Shown: positions 11,480-23,763 of the stretch, piece after piece
How positions within the stretch are numbered: the stretch's first letter is position 1
Layout: every line of letters begins with the position of its first letter
From: Conus ventricosus
Lineage: Eukaryota; Mollusca; Gastropoda; Neogastropoda; Conidae
NCBI GenBank assembly: GCA_018398815.1
Contig: CM031600.1
Coordinates: 56,108,188 to 56,172,187, forward strand
Length of the DNA: 64,000 nt
Reading direction: 5' to 3'
The notes under the pieces: model-generated
The model's database searches: none
Seen by the model: only the letters and a program-made list of their open reading frames with translations
What the model was told of the DNA's origin: nothing
Made by a program: the position numbers and the translations under genes

Positions 11480-11880
11480 GGCCTAAGACAGACAGATAGA
11501 CAGTCCAGTGCACATTATACGGAAAAGAAGAACGCGACCCCAAGAGAAACCAACCAGCCAAACAACCCTAAACTGAGTTGCGCTCATGGCCCGGCCTCCT
11601 GATAGAGCACCGGACACGCGCTCGACACGAACATGGGCGTTCTGGACGCAGTACATCCTCCTTAACTTCGGGATGGTGTTGCAGGTAGTTAGGCAAGCTT
11701 CCCGCGCCATCACTCCATCAGACGGGACGGCCCCATCGGTCATGTCACCTGAAGGGGACTCGATGTTAAACGTGAATGTAACAGCATACGAGAGCGAACT
11801 GCCGCGTGACGCGGCATACAATACATCTTGTCGCCGTCACAGTCCCTTGGAACTGACACACATAGCTAGAAAGGGCTAGG
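11480..11880. other. GC-rich stretch with overlapping open frames on both strands, unclassified
   Basis: Between microsatellites lies about 400 bases of higher-complexity sequence with open frames on + (about 11586-11879, ending 'SPLELTHIARKG') and - (about 11821-11483). Neither shows a domain that I recognise. It could be a host exon, a repeat-derived remnant or chance, and nothing in the sequence decides this. Confidence 0.25.
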
Positions 11881-11993
11881 TCCCCAGCCCCTTTTGCCCA
11901 CCTCTCTCCTAATCTCTGCCTCTCTCCCTCCCTTCACCCACTTCCTTTTACATCAAGCTGTTGAACTTCACCTTGTAAATAGAACTAAAGCAC

Positions 11994-11999
<6 letters not shown>

Positions 12000-12031
<32 letters not shown>

Positions 12032-12098
12032 TCTTCTTCTTCTTCCTAAAATACTGGTTCACTCAAAAACGAGTAGATCACCAGCGCGCGCACACACG

Positions 12099-12151
<53 letters not shown>

Positions 12152-12211
12152 GCGCACGCACACGCGCACGCACACACACACACACACTCAATGGCACGCA
12201 CGCACGCACGC

Positions 12212-12265
<54 letters not shown>

Positions 12266-12392
12266 ATACGCCTCACTTCTGCAACGCACTGCGCGCACAC
12301 ACGCGCGCTCTGATGCACAAGCGTGCATAGCACAAGCACGCACACACCACCACACATGCGCGCGCACACACTCACTCACACACACACACACA

Positions 12393-12441
<49 letters not shown>

Positions 12442-12442
12442 A
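12000..12442. repeat. (CA)n microsatellite cluster
   Basis: CA repeats at about 12000-12028, 12102-12147, 12171-12260 and 12361-12441, with CGCACGCA interruptions. Confidence 0.9.
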
Positions 12443-12707
12443 TCTAAGAAAGACTAATACTACAAACATGGAGGGAGGGCGGGGTCGGGAAAGCCGGGAG
12501 TAAGGGGGCGGGGGGAGAGGGGGCAACACGAACTATAAACACACACGTTCGCGTCGTGTAAACAGCTGAGTGTGTGTGTGTGCGTAAGGACACACACAGT
12601 GAAAGTGTTTGGGGATCACAGCAGCGCGTTATGCTCGATTTGTTCAAGTGTAAGAGGTACACCATTCTGATGGCTGCAGATACTGGTGTCGAAAGTCTGG
12701 TAAGACC

Positions 12708-12709
<2 letters not shown>

Positions 12710-12742
<33 letters not shown>

Positions 12743-13055
12743 GGGGGACGATAAAAAAAAGGGACAAACATGCTAACTGAGCTCTGTGTGTGTGTGTGTG
12801 TGTGTTGTGTGTGTGTGTGTGTTTGAGCGCGCGCGCGTGTGTGGTGTGTTAGAGAGAGAGAGAGAGAGCGTCCGACCATTACCACTTCAAGGCAACAAAT
12901 GTTATTACACACACACACACCACACGTATGCATTCTAACACAAGCGCGCGTCCTCCCACACCACCCGCTCGCCTTCCCACTCCCACATGGACCACAACGC
13001 GCGCCTTCAAAGCCGACAGAGAGAGAGAGAGAGAGGGGGGGGGGGGGGAGAGGAG
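12710..13055. repeat. Poly(G) run, (TG)n, (GA)n and G-rich patches
   Basis: G run at about 12710-12741, TG at 12785-12842, GA at 12851-12868 and 13019-13055. Confidence 0.85.
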
Positions 13056-13199
13056 GGGAGAACTAAACATTCTCGAAACAACGAGGTCGCAGACACAGGG
13101 TATATTATGACTTCCCGGGGAAAAGGCCGGAGGACGTCCGGGAAAGACCGGAGGACACTGGGAAAGACCAGAACCAAGGGCTCTGAGGGCTGGCTCCCC

Positions 13200-14954
13200 A
13201 CTTTGCCTTAAACATGTGGCTACTAAGAATAGAAGGAAAAGATGCTCCAGGATTCACCGAAAGGGGGAGAGAATGATGAATCCATCGGTGCTCAACCAAT
13301 CACGACTGCAAATCCCAAACGGACTATGAACATGGACCAAATTTGGGAAAATCCATGTGTCTGTGGAAAGCGTTTCGCTACCACCCGTGGCATGAAGATC
13401 CACAGAACAAAGATGGGATGTGTGAAGACTCATCTGAATGAGCAGCAGCGCACTGCATCAGCAGATAAGACGTCGGAAGACCAAGGCCAGGATTTAAACC
13501 ACAGTGCCAAGGACATCCACGCTGTTGGTTCGGATGAGGAATTTGCACAGGCCTCGATGCCAGGCGCCTGAAACTCAACCTGCCACGAGCAAACGAAACT
13601 GAAGATTGGGGGAAACTGGATGCAAAAATCGTCCAAAGACTCGATGCACTGATAGGGAAAAGCACCCTGGAACACAAACTAGCCACATATGGGGACATTG
13701 TGTATGCCACATGTAGAGACGCCTATGGAGTAAAACTACCAAAGAGAAAACACCTCCAAGAAATCCAGACGCCAGAAAAGATGGACAAGATCAGAGTCCA
13801 AAAGAACAACCTCAAAGAGCAAATGAAGACCGCACTGCCAGCTGAAAAACAGGCTTGGAAAAAACTGTGGGAAGACCTGAAAGAAAAAACACAGCGCCCT
13901 CAGCAAAGCGGAATCTGCGAGGAAGAGAAAGAGCAAAAAGAAGAAGACACAAGAGCGCTTCTTCAGAGACCCTTCCAGTTTGCCAGACACTGTTTGAGCA
14001 GCCAAAATCTGGGACCTAAGTGTGGACAAAGGAGTTCTTGAGCAGCATCTGAGGAAAACATACTCTGACTCACAGAGCAAAGCACCACTCGACATTCAAG
14101 GTCTGGTGTGGCCAACCAACCCTGAGGAACAGTTCAATGGCAAGCCTCCAACGTTGGCGGAAATCAAGAAGGTGGTCGATAAAGCCAGAGCCAAATCATC
14201 ACCAGGGCCAAACGGAATACCTTACCAGCTTTACAAGAAATGTCCCAAGGTGCTGGAGTGGGTCCACAGGCTGCTGCGATCGGCTTGGAGAAACCAGAAG
14301 ATCAGCGGCCAGTGGATGACGGCAGATGGTGTGTACATCCCCAAAGAGCAAAACTCAAGTGACATCAGCCAGTTCAGGCCAATATCACTACTGAACGTCG
14401 AAGGGAAAATCTTCTTCTCTGTCATGGCAGCAAGGCTGACCAAGTACCTGATGGAAAACAAGTACTTGGATGTGTCAGTCCAGAAAGGTGGCATCCCAGG
14501 CGTGGCTGGCTGTGTAGAACACGCCACAATGATCTGGGACGCAATCCAAAAAGCAAAACAGAAAAGAGAGACCTGGACGTAGTGTGGCTTGATCTGGCAA
14601 AGCATATGGATCTGTGCCCCATGAGATGATACAGTTGGCTCTTGAGATGTACCATGTGCCAAAGAACATCCGCGACATGCTCAAGAAGTACTTCAATGGC
14701 TTCTCAATGCGGTTCTCTACCAAGGACTACACAACAGATTGGATCAACTTGGAAGTGGGCATTGCAATGGGCTGTGCAATTTCCCCAATACTGTTCGTGC
14801 TGGCAATGGAACTCATCTTGAAAGCAGCAACAAACAACGCGAGACAAACAGACCTTGGCGATGGATACAAGATGCCTCCTCTCAAGGCCTTCATGGATGA
14901 CACTACAGTGATTTTATCCAGAGAAGACGAGACACGTCATGTGCTGGAGAGGCT
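13200..14954 (+). pseudogene. R2/HERO-like non-LTR retrotransposon, truncated and frameshifted
   Basis: At about 13329-13430 the + strand encodes a C2H2 finger (CVCGKRFATTRGMKIHRTKMGC), the N-terminal DNA-binding module of site-specific, RLE-type non-LTR elements. After a frame change near 13571 comes a basic linker ('LATYGDIVYATCRDAYG'), then RT motifs from about 14150: 'KSSPGPNGIPYQLYKKCP', 'QFRPISLLNVEGKIFF', 'VQKGGIPGVAGCVEHA', 'VVWLDLAK', 'AMGCAISPILF' and the catalytic box 'FMDD' at about 14893. One base is missing near 14600, right after VVWLDLAK, and more shifts lie at 13920-14030. The element stops a few residues after 'LSREDETRHVLERL'. The thumb and restriction-like endonuclease are absent, and the sequence passes directly into a 50-bp satellite. 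Clade name is tentative; the class is solid. Confidence 0.78.
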
Positions 14955-16085
14955 GGCCTGGGATAATGCGACACAATCATTATCAATCAGACAATTTGTC
15001 AGATGGCCTGGGATAATGCAACACAATCATTATCAATCAGACAATTTGTCAGATGGCCTGGGATAATGCAACACAATCATTATCAATCAGACAATTTGTC
15101 AGATGGCCTGGGATAATACGACACAATCATTATCAATCAGACAATTTGTCAGATGACCTGGGATAATGCGACACAATCATTATCAATCAGACAATTTGTC
15201 ACATGGCCTGGGATAATGCAACACAATCATTATCAATCAGACAATTTGTCACATGGCCTGGGATAATGCAACACAATCATTATCAATCAGACAATTTGTC
15301 AGATGACCTGGGATAATGCGACACAATCATTATCAATCAGACAATTTGTCAGATGGCCTGGGTAATGCGACACAATCATTATCAATCAGAGAATTTGTCA
15401 GATGGCCTGGGATAATGCGACAATCATTATCAATCAGACAATTTGTCAGATGGCCTGGGATAATGCAACACAATCATTATCAATCAGACAATTTGTCACA
15501 TGGCCTGGGATAATGCGACACAATCATTATCAATCAGACAATTTGTCAGATGACCTGGGATAATGCAACACAATCATTATCAATCAGACAATTTGTCAGA
15601 TGGCCTGGGATAATGCGACACAATCATTATCAATCAGACAATTTGTCAGATGGCCTGGGATAATGCGACACAACCATTATCAATCAGACAATTTGTCAGA
15701 TGGCCTGGGATAATGCAACACAATCATTATCAATCAGACAATTTGTCAGATGGCCTGGGATAATGCGACACAATCATTATCAATCAGACAATTTGTCACA
15801 TGGCCTGGGATAATGCGACACAATCATTATCAATCAGACAATTTGTCAGATGGCCTGGGATAATGCGACACAATCATTATCAATCAGACAATTTGTCAGA
15901 TGGCCTGGGATAATGCGACACAATCATTATCAATCAGACAATTTGTCAGATGACCTGGGATAATGCAACACAATCATTATCAATCAGGCGTTTCGTAGCT
16001 GGTCTGGAACAATGCAACATAATCATCTACCAGACGAATTTTACACGGCCTGGAACAATTGACATAATCGTTATCAGTCAAGCAA
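14955..16085 (-). repeat. 50-bp satellite, array 1 (about 22 copies)
   Basis: The unit has the landmarks GGCCTGGGATAATGCGACAC and AATCATTATCAATCAGACAA at a 50-base period with a few single-base changes and short deletions (15361, 15421). It starts at the end of the retroelement ORF and decays after about 15990 into variants with GGTCTGGAACAATG and GGCCTGGAACAATT. Its reverse complement is the unit of array 2 (17921-20212). Confidence 0.95.
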
Positions 16086-16917
16086 ACATTTTTCTTTATC
16101 AAATATACAAGTAAACATAATTCATTTACACACACACACACACACTCTCTCTCTCTCTCTCTTTCACACACACACACACGCACGCACGCACGCACACACA
16201 CACGCGCGCGCGCGCACACACACACACACTCACATCTGTTAGCAAGACGCAAACGGTGTGCGTTCCAACACAATACCCTGTACAACATTACCACTACTGC
16301 GTTGAATATCTGCCTTTCTTTTTTACTCCCCATCAATCTTTCATCACTTTGCACTCGGAGACCCACTACCGATGATGACTCCACAAACATTTCTGTAAAA
16401 TCAAACGAAGATTCACCCCATCTGTTTGCCAAAACCCAATATCCACCATGGGAAGGCTTCGTTTGAGAGCTGGATAAAGAAATCAGCTGTTTACGTAGAG
16501 ACTCACGCCATACTCTCCACATTCCTTTGGTCTCCTAATGCCTGCCTTGTATTTTAAGCGCACTGTTTTGCTCTGCTATCATTAGGAAAGTGTGTGCATG
16601 GAAAGTTCATGGAAGTTCACAGATGTTCACATAAGTTCACAGGGGAAACTGAACCAACACTGAACAAATGCACACTCATTGTCACGATACCAAAGGAAAG
16701 CTGTTCATACTCATCACTATACGAATTCTTTAGACGTGTATTTGAGGGCAACCTGACTACTTCTACAGGTTTGAAACCCAAGAAACAAGTGCAAGAAGTA
16801 TGTGTTCAAAGCCATAATTTTCCTGTCATAAAACTAAGACGGGCGGTTTGAAATCCAAGCATCGATGACTCAGCTTGAAATCTTGAAACTACAAAACCAC
16901 CTGAGCAAGCGCTTGTA

Positions 16918-16978
<61 letters not shown>

Positions 16979-17062
16979 TGTGCGCGTGCGTGCGTGCGTG
17001 CGTGCATGCATGTGTGTGTGTGTGTGTGTGTGAGAGAGCGAGAGCAAGCGAGCGAGCGAGCG

Positions 17063-17102
<40 letters not shown>

Positions 17103-17176
17103 ACAGGGTTACAGATTGGCTATTGACTGATTATCCTTATTTCCAAGGGTAGCAAGGGGGGGGGGGGGGGGGGGGG

Positions 17177-17229
<53 letters not shown>

Positions 17230-17774
17230 GTAGGGTAACAGATTGTTATTCAATATAGACCAAAGCCCCTCCAGGACCAGTTCTTATGTGCGTGCGCTGA
17301 GAAGACTGATTGATTGATTGACTGATTAATAATCTTTACTTCCTGGGGTGAGAGAGAGAGAGAGAGCTATGGTATGGTACGGTGTTAGCAACACAGTAGT
17401 TAAACAGGTAATGTGACGCGACTGCGGCCGAGAACAACTGAGCTAAACCACTGGTTTCCAGGCCAGTTCAGGCTTGAAGGTGACGCCCATCTCTGGTCGT
17501 TTGGCCGGCGGGGATCACAGGGCATATTATGTAACAAGCTATCCTAGCACTGCGGTGTCTCCCGGCAACACGCGGTGAACTATGTAGCGCGCTCTTCTCC
17601 CTGTACGCTCTCGCTCTCGCTCTCTCTCTGCACTATATGTGATATTGTTCAAAGACTTTTTTGACTGAGTAAGTCACATCTCGACTATTACGAGAAGACA
17701 AAACTGCACAACTGCCATACCCGTAACTTTCAGAATAAAAACATGCAATCACATTCGCCTTTTCTTTTACTGTC

Positions 17775-17831
<57 letters not shown>

Positions 17832-17847
17832 TGAAATATTTTAAGTC
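16086..17847. other. Spacer between the two satellite arrays; microsatellites only
   Basis: Contains (CA)n, (CT)n and (CG)n patches at 16128-16230, (TG)n-(GA)n at 16921-17098, poly(G)-(TG)n-(GA)n at 17156-17223 and (TG)n at 17778-17830. No recognisable gene. If both arrays are in one transcript, this spacer would be the loop between complementary arms. Confidence 0.6.
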
Positions 17848-18277
17848 CAACACCGAAGACAAAATAATGTTATCTGGCCTATCGCGAGAAGAGAAACAGC
17901 ACTATACCACAGCCCAAACCAAATTGTCTGATTGATAATGATTGTGTCGCATTATCCCAGGCCATCTGACAAATTGTCTGATTGACAATGATTGTGTTGC
18001 ATTATCCCAGGTCATCTGACAAATTGTCTGATTGATAATGATTGTGTCGCATTATCCCAGGCCATCTGACAAATTGTTGGTTGATAATGATTGTGTTGCA
18101 TTATCCCAGGCCATCTGACAAATTGTCTGATTGATAATGATTGTGTCGCATTATCCCAGGCCAGCCTCTCAGCACATGAGTGTCTCGTCTTCTCTGGATA
18201 AAATCAACACACGAAGACAATAATGTTATCTGGCTATCGCGAGAAGAGAAACGCACTATACCCACAGCCCAAACAAA
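17848..18277 (-). repeat. Inverted copy of the RT-to-satellite junction, with a directly duplicated ~75-bp flank
   Basis: On the minus strand 18203-18166 repeats the end of the retroelement at 14921-14954 (GAGAAGACGAGACAC, GAGAGGCTGGCCTGGG) and then enters the 50-bp satellite, as at 14955. A further ~75-base segment containing ATAATGTTATCTGGC and GCGAGAAGAGAAAC is present twice in direct orientation, at 17848-17925 and 18204-18277, on either side of about five satellite units. The block appears to have been copied and inverted together with part of the satellite. Confidence 0.8.
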
Positions 18278-20212
18278 TTGTCTGATTGATAATGATTGTG
18301 TCGCATTATCCCAGGCCATCTGACAAATTGTCTGATTGATAATGATTGTGTCGCATTATCCCAGGCCATCTGACAAATTGTCTGATTGATAATGATTGTG
18401 TTGCATTATCCCAGGTCATCTGACAAATTGTCTGATTGATAATGATTGTGTCGCATTATCCCAGGCCATCTGAGAAATTCTCTGATTGATAATGATTGTG
18501 TTGCATTATCCCAGGCCATCTACAAATTGTCTGATTGATGATGATTGTGTCGCATTATCCAGGCCATCTGACAAATTGTCTGATTGATAATGATTGTGTC
18601 GCATTATCCCAGGCCATCTGACAAATTGTCTGATTGATAATGATTGTGTCGCATTATCCCAGGCCATCTGACAAATTGTCTGATTGATAATGATTGTGTT
18701 GCATTATCCCAGGCCATGTGACAAATTGTCTGATTGATAATGATTGTGTCGCATTATCCCAGGCCATCTGACAAATTGTCTGATTGATAATGATTGTGTC
18801 GCATTATCCCAGGTCATCTGACAAATTGTCTGATTGATAATGATTGTGTCGCATTACCCAGGCCATCTGACAAATTGTCTGATTGATAATGATTGTGTTG
18901 CATTATCCCAGGCCATCTGACAAATTGTCTGATTGATAATGATTGTGTTGCATTATCCCAGGCCATCTGACAAATTGTCTGATTGATAATGATTGTGCTG
19001 CATTATCCCAGGCCATCTGACAAATTGTCTGATTGATAATGATTGTGTTGCATTATCCCAGGTCATCGGACAAATTGTCTGATTGATAATGATTGTGTCG
19101 CATTATCCCAGGTCATCTGACAAATTGTCTGATTGATAATGATTGTGTCGCATTATCCCAGGCCATCTGACAAATTGTCTGATTGATAATGATTGTGTCG
19201 CATTATCCCAGGCCATCTGACAAATTGTCTGATTGATAATGATTGTGTTGCATTATCCCAGGCCATCTGACAAATTGTCTGATTGATAATGATTGTGTCG
19301 CATTATCCCAGGCCATCTGACAAATTGTCTGATTGATAGTGATTGTGTCGCATTGTTCCAGATCATTTGACAAGTTGTCTGATTGATAATGATTGTGTCC
19401 AAGTGTTTCATGCCAGCTGACAAAATGGTCTGCTTGGCAATGATTGAGTCCCATTGTTCCAAGCTAGTTGACAAATTGTCTGATTGTAATGATTGTGTCC
19501 CATTGTTCCAAGCCAGTTGACAAATTGTCTGATTGATAATGATTGTGTCCATTGTTCCAAGCTTGTTGACAAATTGTCTGATTGATAATGATTGTGTCCA
19601 TTGTTCCAAGCCAGTTGACAGTTTGTCTGATTGATAATGATTGTGTCCCATTGTTCCAAGCCAGTTGACAAATTGTCTGATTAATAATGATTGTGTCCCA
19701 TTGTTCCAAGCTAGTTGACAAAATTTTGATTATCTGATTGATAATGATTATGTCCCATTGTTCCAGGCTAGTTGACAAGTTGATTGATAATGATTGTGTC
19801 CCATTGTTCCAAGCCAGTTCACAAATTGTCTGATTGATAATGATTGTGTCCCATTTTTCCAAGCCAGTTGACAAATTGTCTGATTGATAATGATTGTGTC
19901 CCATTGTACTAAGCCAGTTTACAAATTGTCCTATTGATAATGATTGTGTCCCATTGTTCCACGCTAGTTGACAAATTGTCTGATTGATAATGATTATGTC
20001 CCATTGTTCCAGGCTAGTTGACAAATTGTCTGATTGATAATGATTGTGTCCCATCGTTCCAGGCGAGTTGGCAAGTTGTGTTGTTACTAATAATTGTCCC
20101 ATCTTTTCAGGCCAGTTGATATCTTGTCTATTTGATAATTATTATAGCCGATTCTCCCATACTAATTGTACTTTTTTTCCTCATTGATAATGACTGTGAC
20201 CCATTGTTCCAG
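17921..20212 (+). repeat. 50-bp satellite, array 2 (about 43 copies), inverted relative to array 1
   Basis: The unit runs AAATTGTCTGATTGATAATG, ATTGTGTCGCATTATCCCAG, GCCATCTGAC with a 50-base period, broken once by the retroelement piece at 18166-18277. From about 19340 the unit changes to a second subfamily in which GCATTATCCCAG is replaced by CCCATTGTTCCA(A/G)G and GCCATCTGAC by GCCAGTTGAC. Copies become more divergent from about 20050. The last recognisable copy (about 20181-20214) ends with the acceptor AG of the next exon. Confidence 0.95.
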
Positions 20213-20214
20213 GC
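20181..20214 (+). promoter_or_regulatory. 3' splice site inside the last satellite copy
   Basis: ATTGATAATGACTGTGAC followed by CCATTGTTCCAG matches the exon-proximal satellite subfamily with only two differences over about 33 bases. The AG at 20211-20212 is the natural acceptor for the exon that begins GCC AAG TGC. A T-rich stretch at 20171-20180 may supply the polypyrimidine tract. The splice assignment is inferred from the coding frame, which becomes protein-like exactly here. Confidence 0.7.
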
Positions 20215-21372
20215 CAAGTGCGGCAGAATGGTGAGCAACTACAACAACACTCTGCACCTGATCATCAACGTGCCTGAGTCGGTCATGAAGACCCAGGCCA
20301 GGAATACACGAGCCTCCAACTTCTTCTCCACGCCCCTCCAGCCTTCCCCGAGCACCCAGACCTCCAGTATGCGTCGGTCCAGGAGTCGTGAGGACATCCT
20401 GATGGACGAGATCGATGATCTGTACGGTTACGTCAGAGACGGAGGAGCCATACCCCCTAAAGTGAAGTTCCAGTATGACTCGGATGAGGAGAGCTATTGG
20501 GAGGAGCCGGCTTACGAGCCCCTGGACGAATTTCGTGCACGGCTGAAGGCCATGGAGTCTGGGCAGAAAGTGTCCTTCCCTGCGTTCTACCGACCGGCTG
20601 ATCCGACTCATCTGAAAGGTCTGGTCGGTGGAACTGGTCCCCCGGGCTCCCCTCCGCCTGGAAATGGGCAGCCTCTGAGTGTCGGGGAGCCGGATTCTAG
20701 CGCGACAACGGACAGTGTTTACGGCGTCATATCAGGCGGTCCTCGTAACGAATCGCCGACGGCGAAAGTTTCGGAGCCTCCTCCCTTGCCTCCCAGACCC
20801 GCTGAGATGAGTTCAACCACAGTCAGCACGGAGACCTACAGCATCACGGTCACCCCCATGACCCAGAGCGACGCTTCGAGGAACTCTTCTTCCCTCAGAG
20901 CCCCATCAGGATGTTTCAATCCCGACGCGTGTCGGCACCACCCGTTCCATCAGAACCCCTCAGCATTTCACCGAACGTTCAGTTGCTTGACGTCATCTCC
21001 AAGCCGTCCGACACGCAGGAGGACACTGCGGACGGCGCCGAGGAGGTTCGTGCCAAACGAGTGTCGCGTTCCGATTCAGAGCCTTCCATAAGCCCCACCT
21101 CCCCTCTCCCGCCCACATCTGCCCAGGCCAGGCCGAAGCAGCAGAGTCACGGGGAGGCGGTGAAGTTGGACTGGAAGGAACGGCTTCGTCGCTTCAATGC
21201 CATGGAGGACAAAACCAAAGACGCTGAGAAGGAAGGCAGCAGCTCCACGTCGTCAGGCAGCATACACGGACAGAGACAACGGCTGGCCAGGGATTTCAAA
21301 GACTCGGATATTTCGTCCAGAACCAAGGCGTCTTCGGGTTCTGATGGAAAGGGAGTGAGGAAACGCATGCAG
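20213..21372 (+). CDS. Exon of a PDZ-domain scaffold-type protein (partial gene)
   Basis: The open frame becomes protein-like at 20213: 'AKCGRMVSNYNNTLHLIINV' fits the last helix and strand of a PDZ domain (A...I..S...L.L.V). A low-complexity, acidic and Ser/Pro-rich region follows: 'RSRSREDILMDEIDDLYGYV', a 'YDSDEESYWEEPAYEPLDEF' patch, Pro motifs 'EPPPLPPRP' (an SH3-ligand type), and later 'LDWKERLRRFNAMEDKTKDA', a charged possible helix. Codon use is GC-rich, unlike the surrounding repeats. A frame change of one base is needed between about 20870 and 20910 to go from '...STETYSITVTPMTQSD' to 'MFQSRRVSAPPVPSEP'. The donor could be GTTTTG at 21373 or GTGAGG at 21355; without splicing a TAG follows at 21385. 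I do not recognise the orthologue. Actin- or junction-associated PDZ scaffolds are plausible from the layout. Confidence 0.68.
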
Positions 21373-23640
21373 GTTTTGTATTTGTAGTGCAGGTGGTTGT
21401 TGGTTTGGGGCGTTCTGCAAGACAGAAACATCGTGCATCACAATTGGTGGACATTGCGCATGGGTCAGATCGTTGAGACTGACGACTACGCAACCCTTCG
21501 CATCAGATGAAAGTTACGTACTGTTACATATGTCATGGGCCTGGTTGTTTTTTTTTTTTAAAAAAACAAAAAACAAAAACAAAACAAAAAACAACAACAT
21601 TACGGCTTCCTTGGACAACATTATTTTTATAAGATCATACGCCTAATAAACGTCTGCTCATCGACGTTTTTAATGTATTGCCACTTCATACGTGTTTCCG
21701 GGGTTCATGTTATTCAGACTGGCAGAATCTTATACAATTGTTGCCCGAATTCGCGAAATGCTGAACAGACAATGACGAAAAAAATATGTACTCTGTAAGA
21801 TATTTGAAGACACTTATTTTTCTGTTTTTTTTAAAAATATTTTTAATTTATTGTTCGCTTTGTTGCAGCTTTGAATCTGCCGGCGCAATCTACAGTCTGT
21901 AGAGTATTCAAAGTGGCAAGGATGAGAAAAATGATTCGGACGCCTTCTTCACTGAACTTAACCGGTGTCAAGCACAGCAAGAGTGCACCTGAAAATTAGC
22001 TTTGTTGATTTTGGTAATGGCTGGGTCAGGTTGTGTTGCGTCTGCCTTCTGCTTCTGCACAGCTAGCTTTCTTGCGTATTCTTATTGGGGCGAAATGGAG
22101 GGTGGGAGGGGTTTGGAAGAGCATGTAGTGTCTTTGGAGTGTACGAACTAAACTCTAGGCTGAGGTATACGAAAACAATTTTCTTTCTCTTTTGAATTCA
22201 GAAAGGTAATTTAGATCTTTCAAATCAGGCAAGTGGCAGAAAAGAGAGGGAGGGGAAAACCCCAACCAACAGAAAACAGCAACAACTAAAAACCATTTAA
22301 ACTAGGTCGGTATCGCATATCTGACATTCCATGGCGAAGTGTACCCACCCCTCCTCCCACACACCGGAGAGGAATTCCAATCTACCCCACCCGTCTCTTC
22401 CGTAACCTGTCATAAGAAACTTTTGATGACACGTTGGTTGCCCTCATGTTTGATGTGGTGTGTAAACTTGTCAAGTCAGTATGGTTGATGGCTTTGATTG
22501 CCTTGTGAGTCACTTGAACCACAGTAGACAGGATGACGTATTTGAGGGTGTGTGACTTCATTGGCATCGTGGATTACAAAAGGATGTGTAACTTCTCATG
22601 ACTGCATGGGTTACTGAAACCGTTTTAATGTGATTTCAACAACGAAAACTTACTTGCCTTTTACTGTTAGTGTTACATTGTTGAAATAAGCCCAGAATCT
22701 CTGTGCTGATATTTAGAATATGGCTGTAGAATTGTACAGTTATGCGCAGTTTCTCAGTGTGTGTGATGTGTGTGTGCGTGCGTGCGTACATGTGTACATG
22801 TGAGCAACACGTGCATGTGTGTCACACGAGTGTACACACACATGCACACATTGCATGACGTGTGTGTGTGTGTGCGCGCGCGCGGCGCACGCACGTAGCA
22901 CGCACGCAGCACACACAACACCACACACACACACACACATCACACACCACACACACGTGTGTATGCGTGCACAAAGTACTTTTCCTAAGTGCCTACAAAA
23001 TCAACACATGTGTATTGATTGCATCCTATTTTGTATTCTTACCTGGCATTCCCGGCGTTTTTCTTCTGAGGTGTAATTTGAAACATAACAAGTATTGCTG
23101 TCATAATCAAATTTTCTTTTTCGTGATGACATGGAATGTAACATTAGAAAGTAAAAGTAAACTGGGAAGGCAAGCTATTTTTTCTTTTTTTTAAGGCATT
23201 TTTCAATTGATTTGTTTTTCATATTGGGTAGGGGACTGAAATACACACTGAATGAAGTTGATTTATACTATATGGTTTAAGTTTGAAATTCTGTCGCTTT
23301 TTTATGCTGCTGTACCTGTACATGTAGACTCATTTGTATTTCACAGCCATAAGCTTTTAGATTGAAATCGACTTCTTTGCATTGTGAGGCTCGCCATGTC
23401 TGTATCCCTTTCTTTTTGGTTGCAGCGGGACTAATGATGCTGAGAATGATAATGTTAACCGGTATGAAAATGTGTCTGTTTCATGTCAGTCACTGATATT
23501 TTGAACAGTGTGTAATGTGTTGCCTTTGTTAAAGGGCTTTAGATAAAAAAGATAAAAAAAAAAGTTTGGTAGGAAGCCGACTGCATACGATGCGGACTTC
23601 ACTACTCGGGCTTAAAACTATCAGCGCGTGTGTGTGTGTG

Positions 23641-23691
<51 letters not shown>

Positions 23692-23696
23692 TAAAT

Positions 23697-23763
<67 letters not shown>

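Noticed and set aside
11483..11879. Protein-coding exon on either strand
   Set aside because: Open frames on both strands and no recognisable domain; kept only as an unclassified stretch.
14955..16085. CRISPR-like regular repeat
   Set aside because: The 50-base unit is contiguous without spacers, in a clearly eukaryotic context, so it is a satellite.
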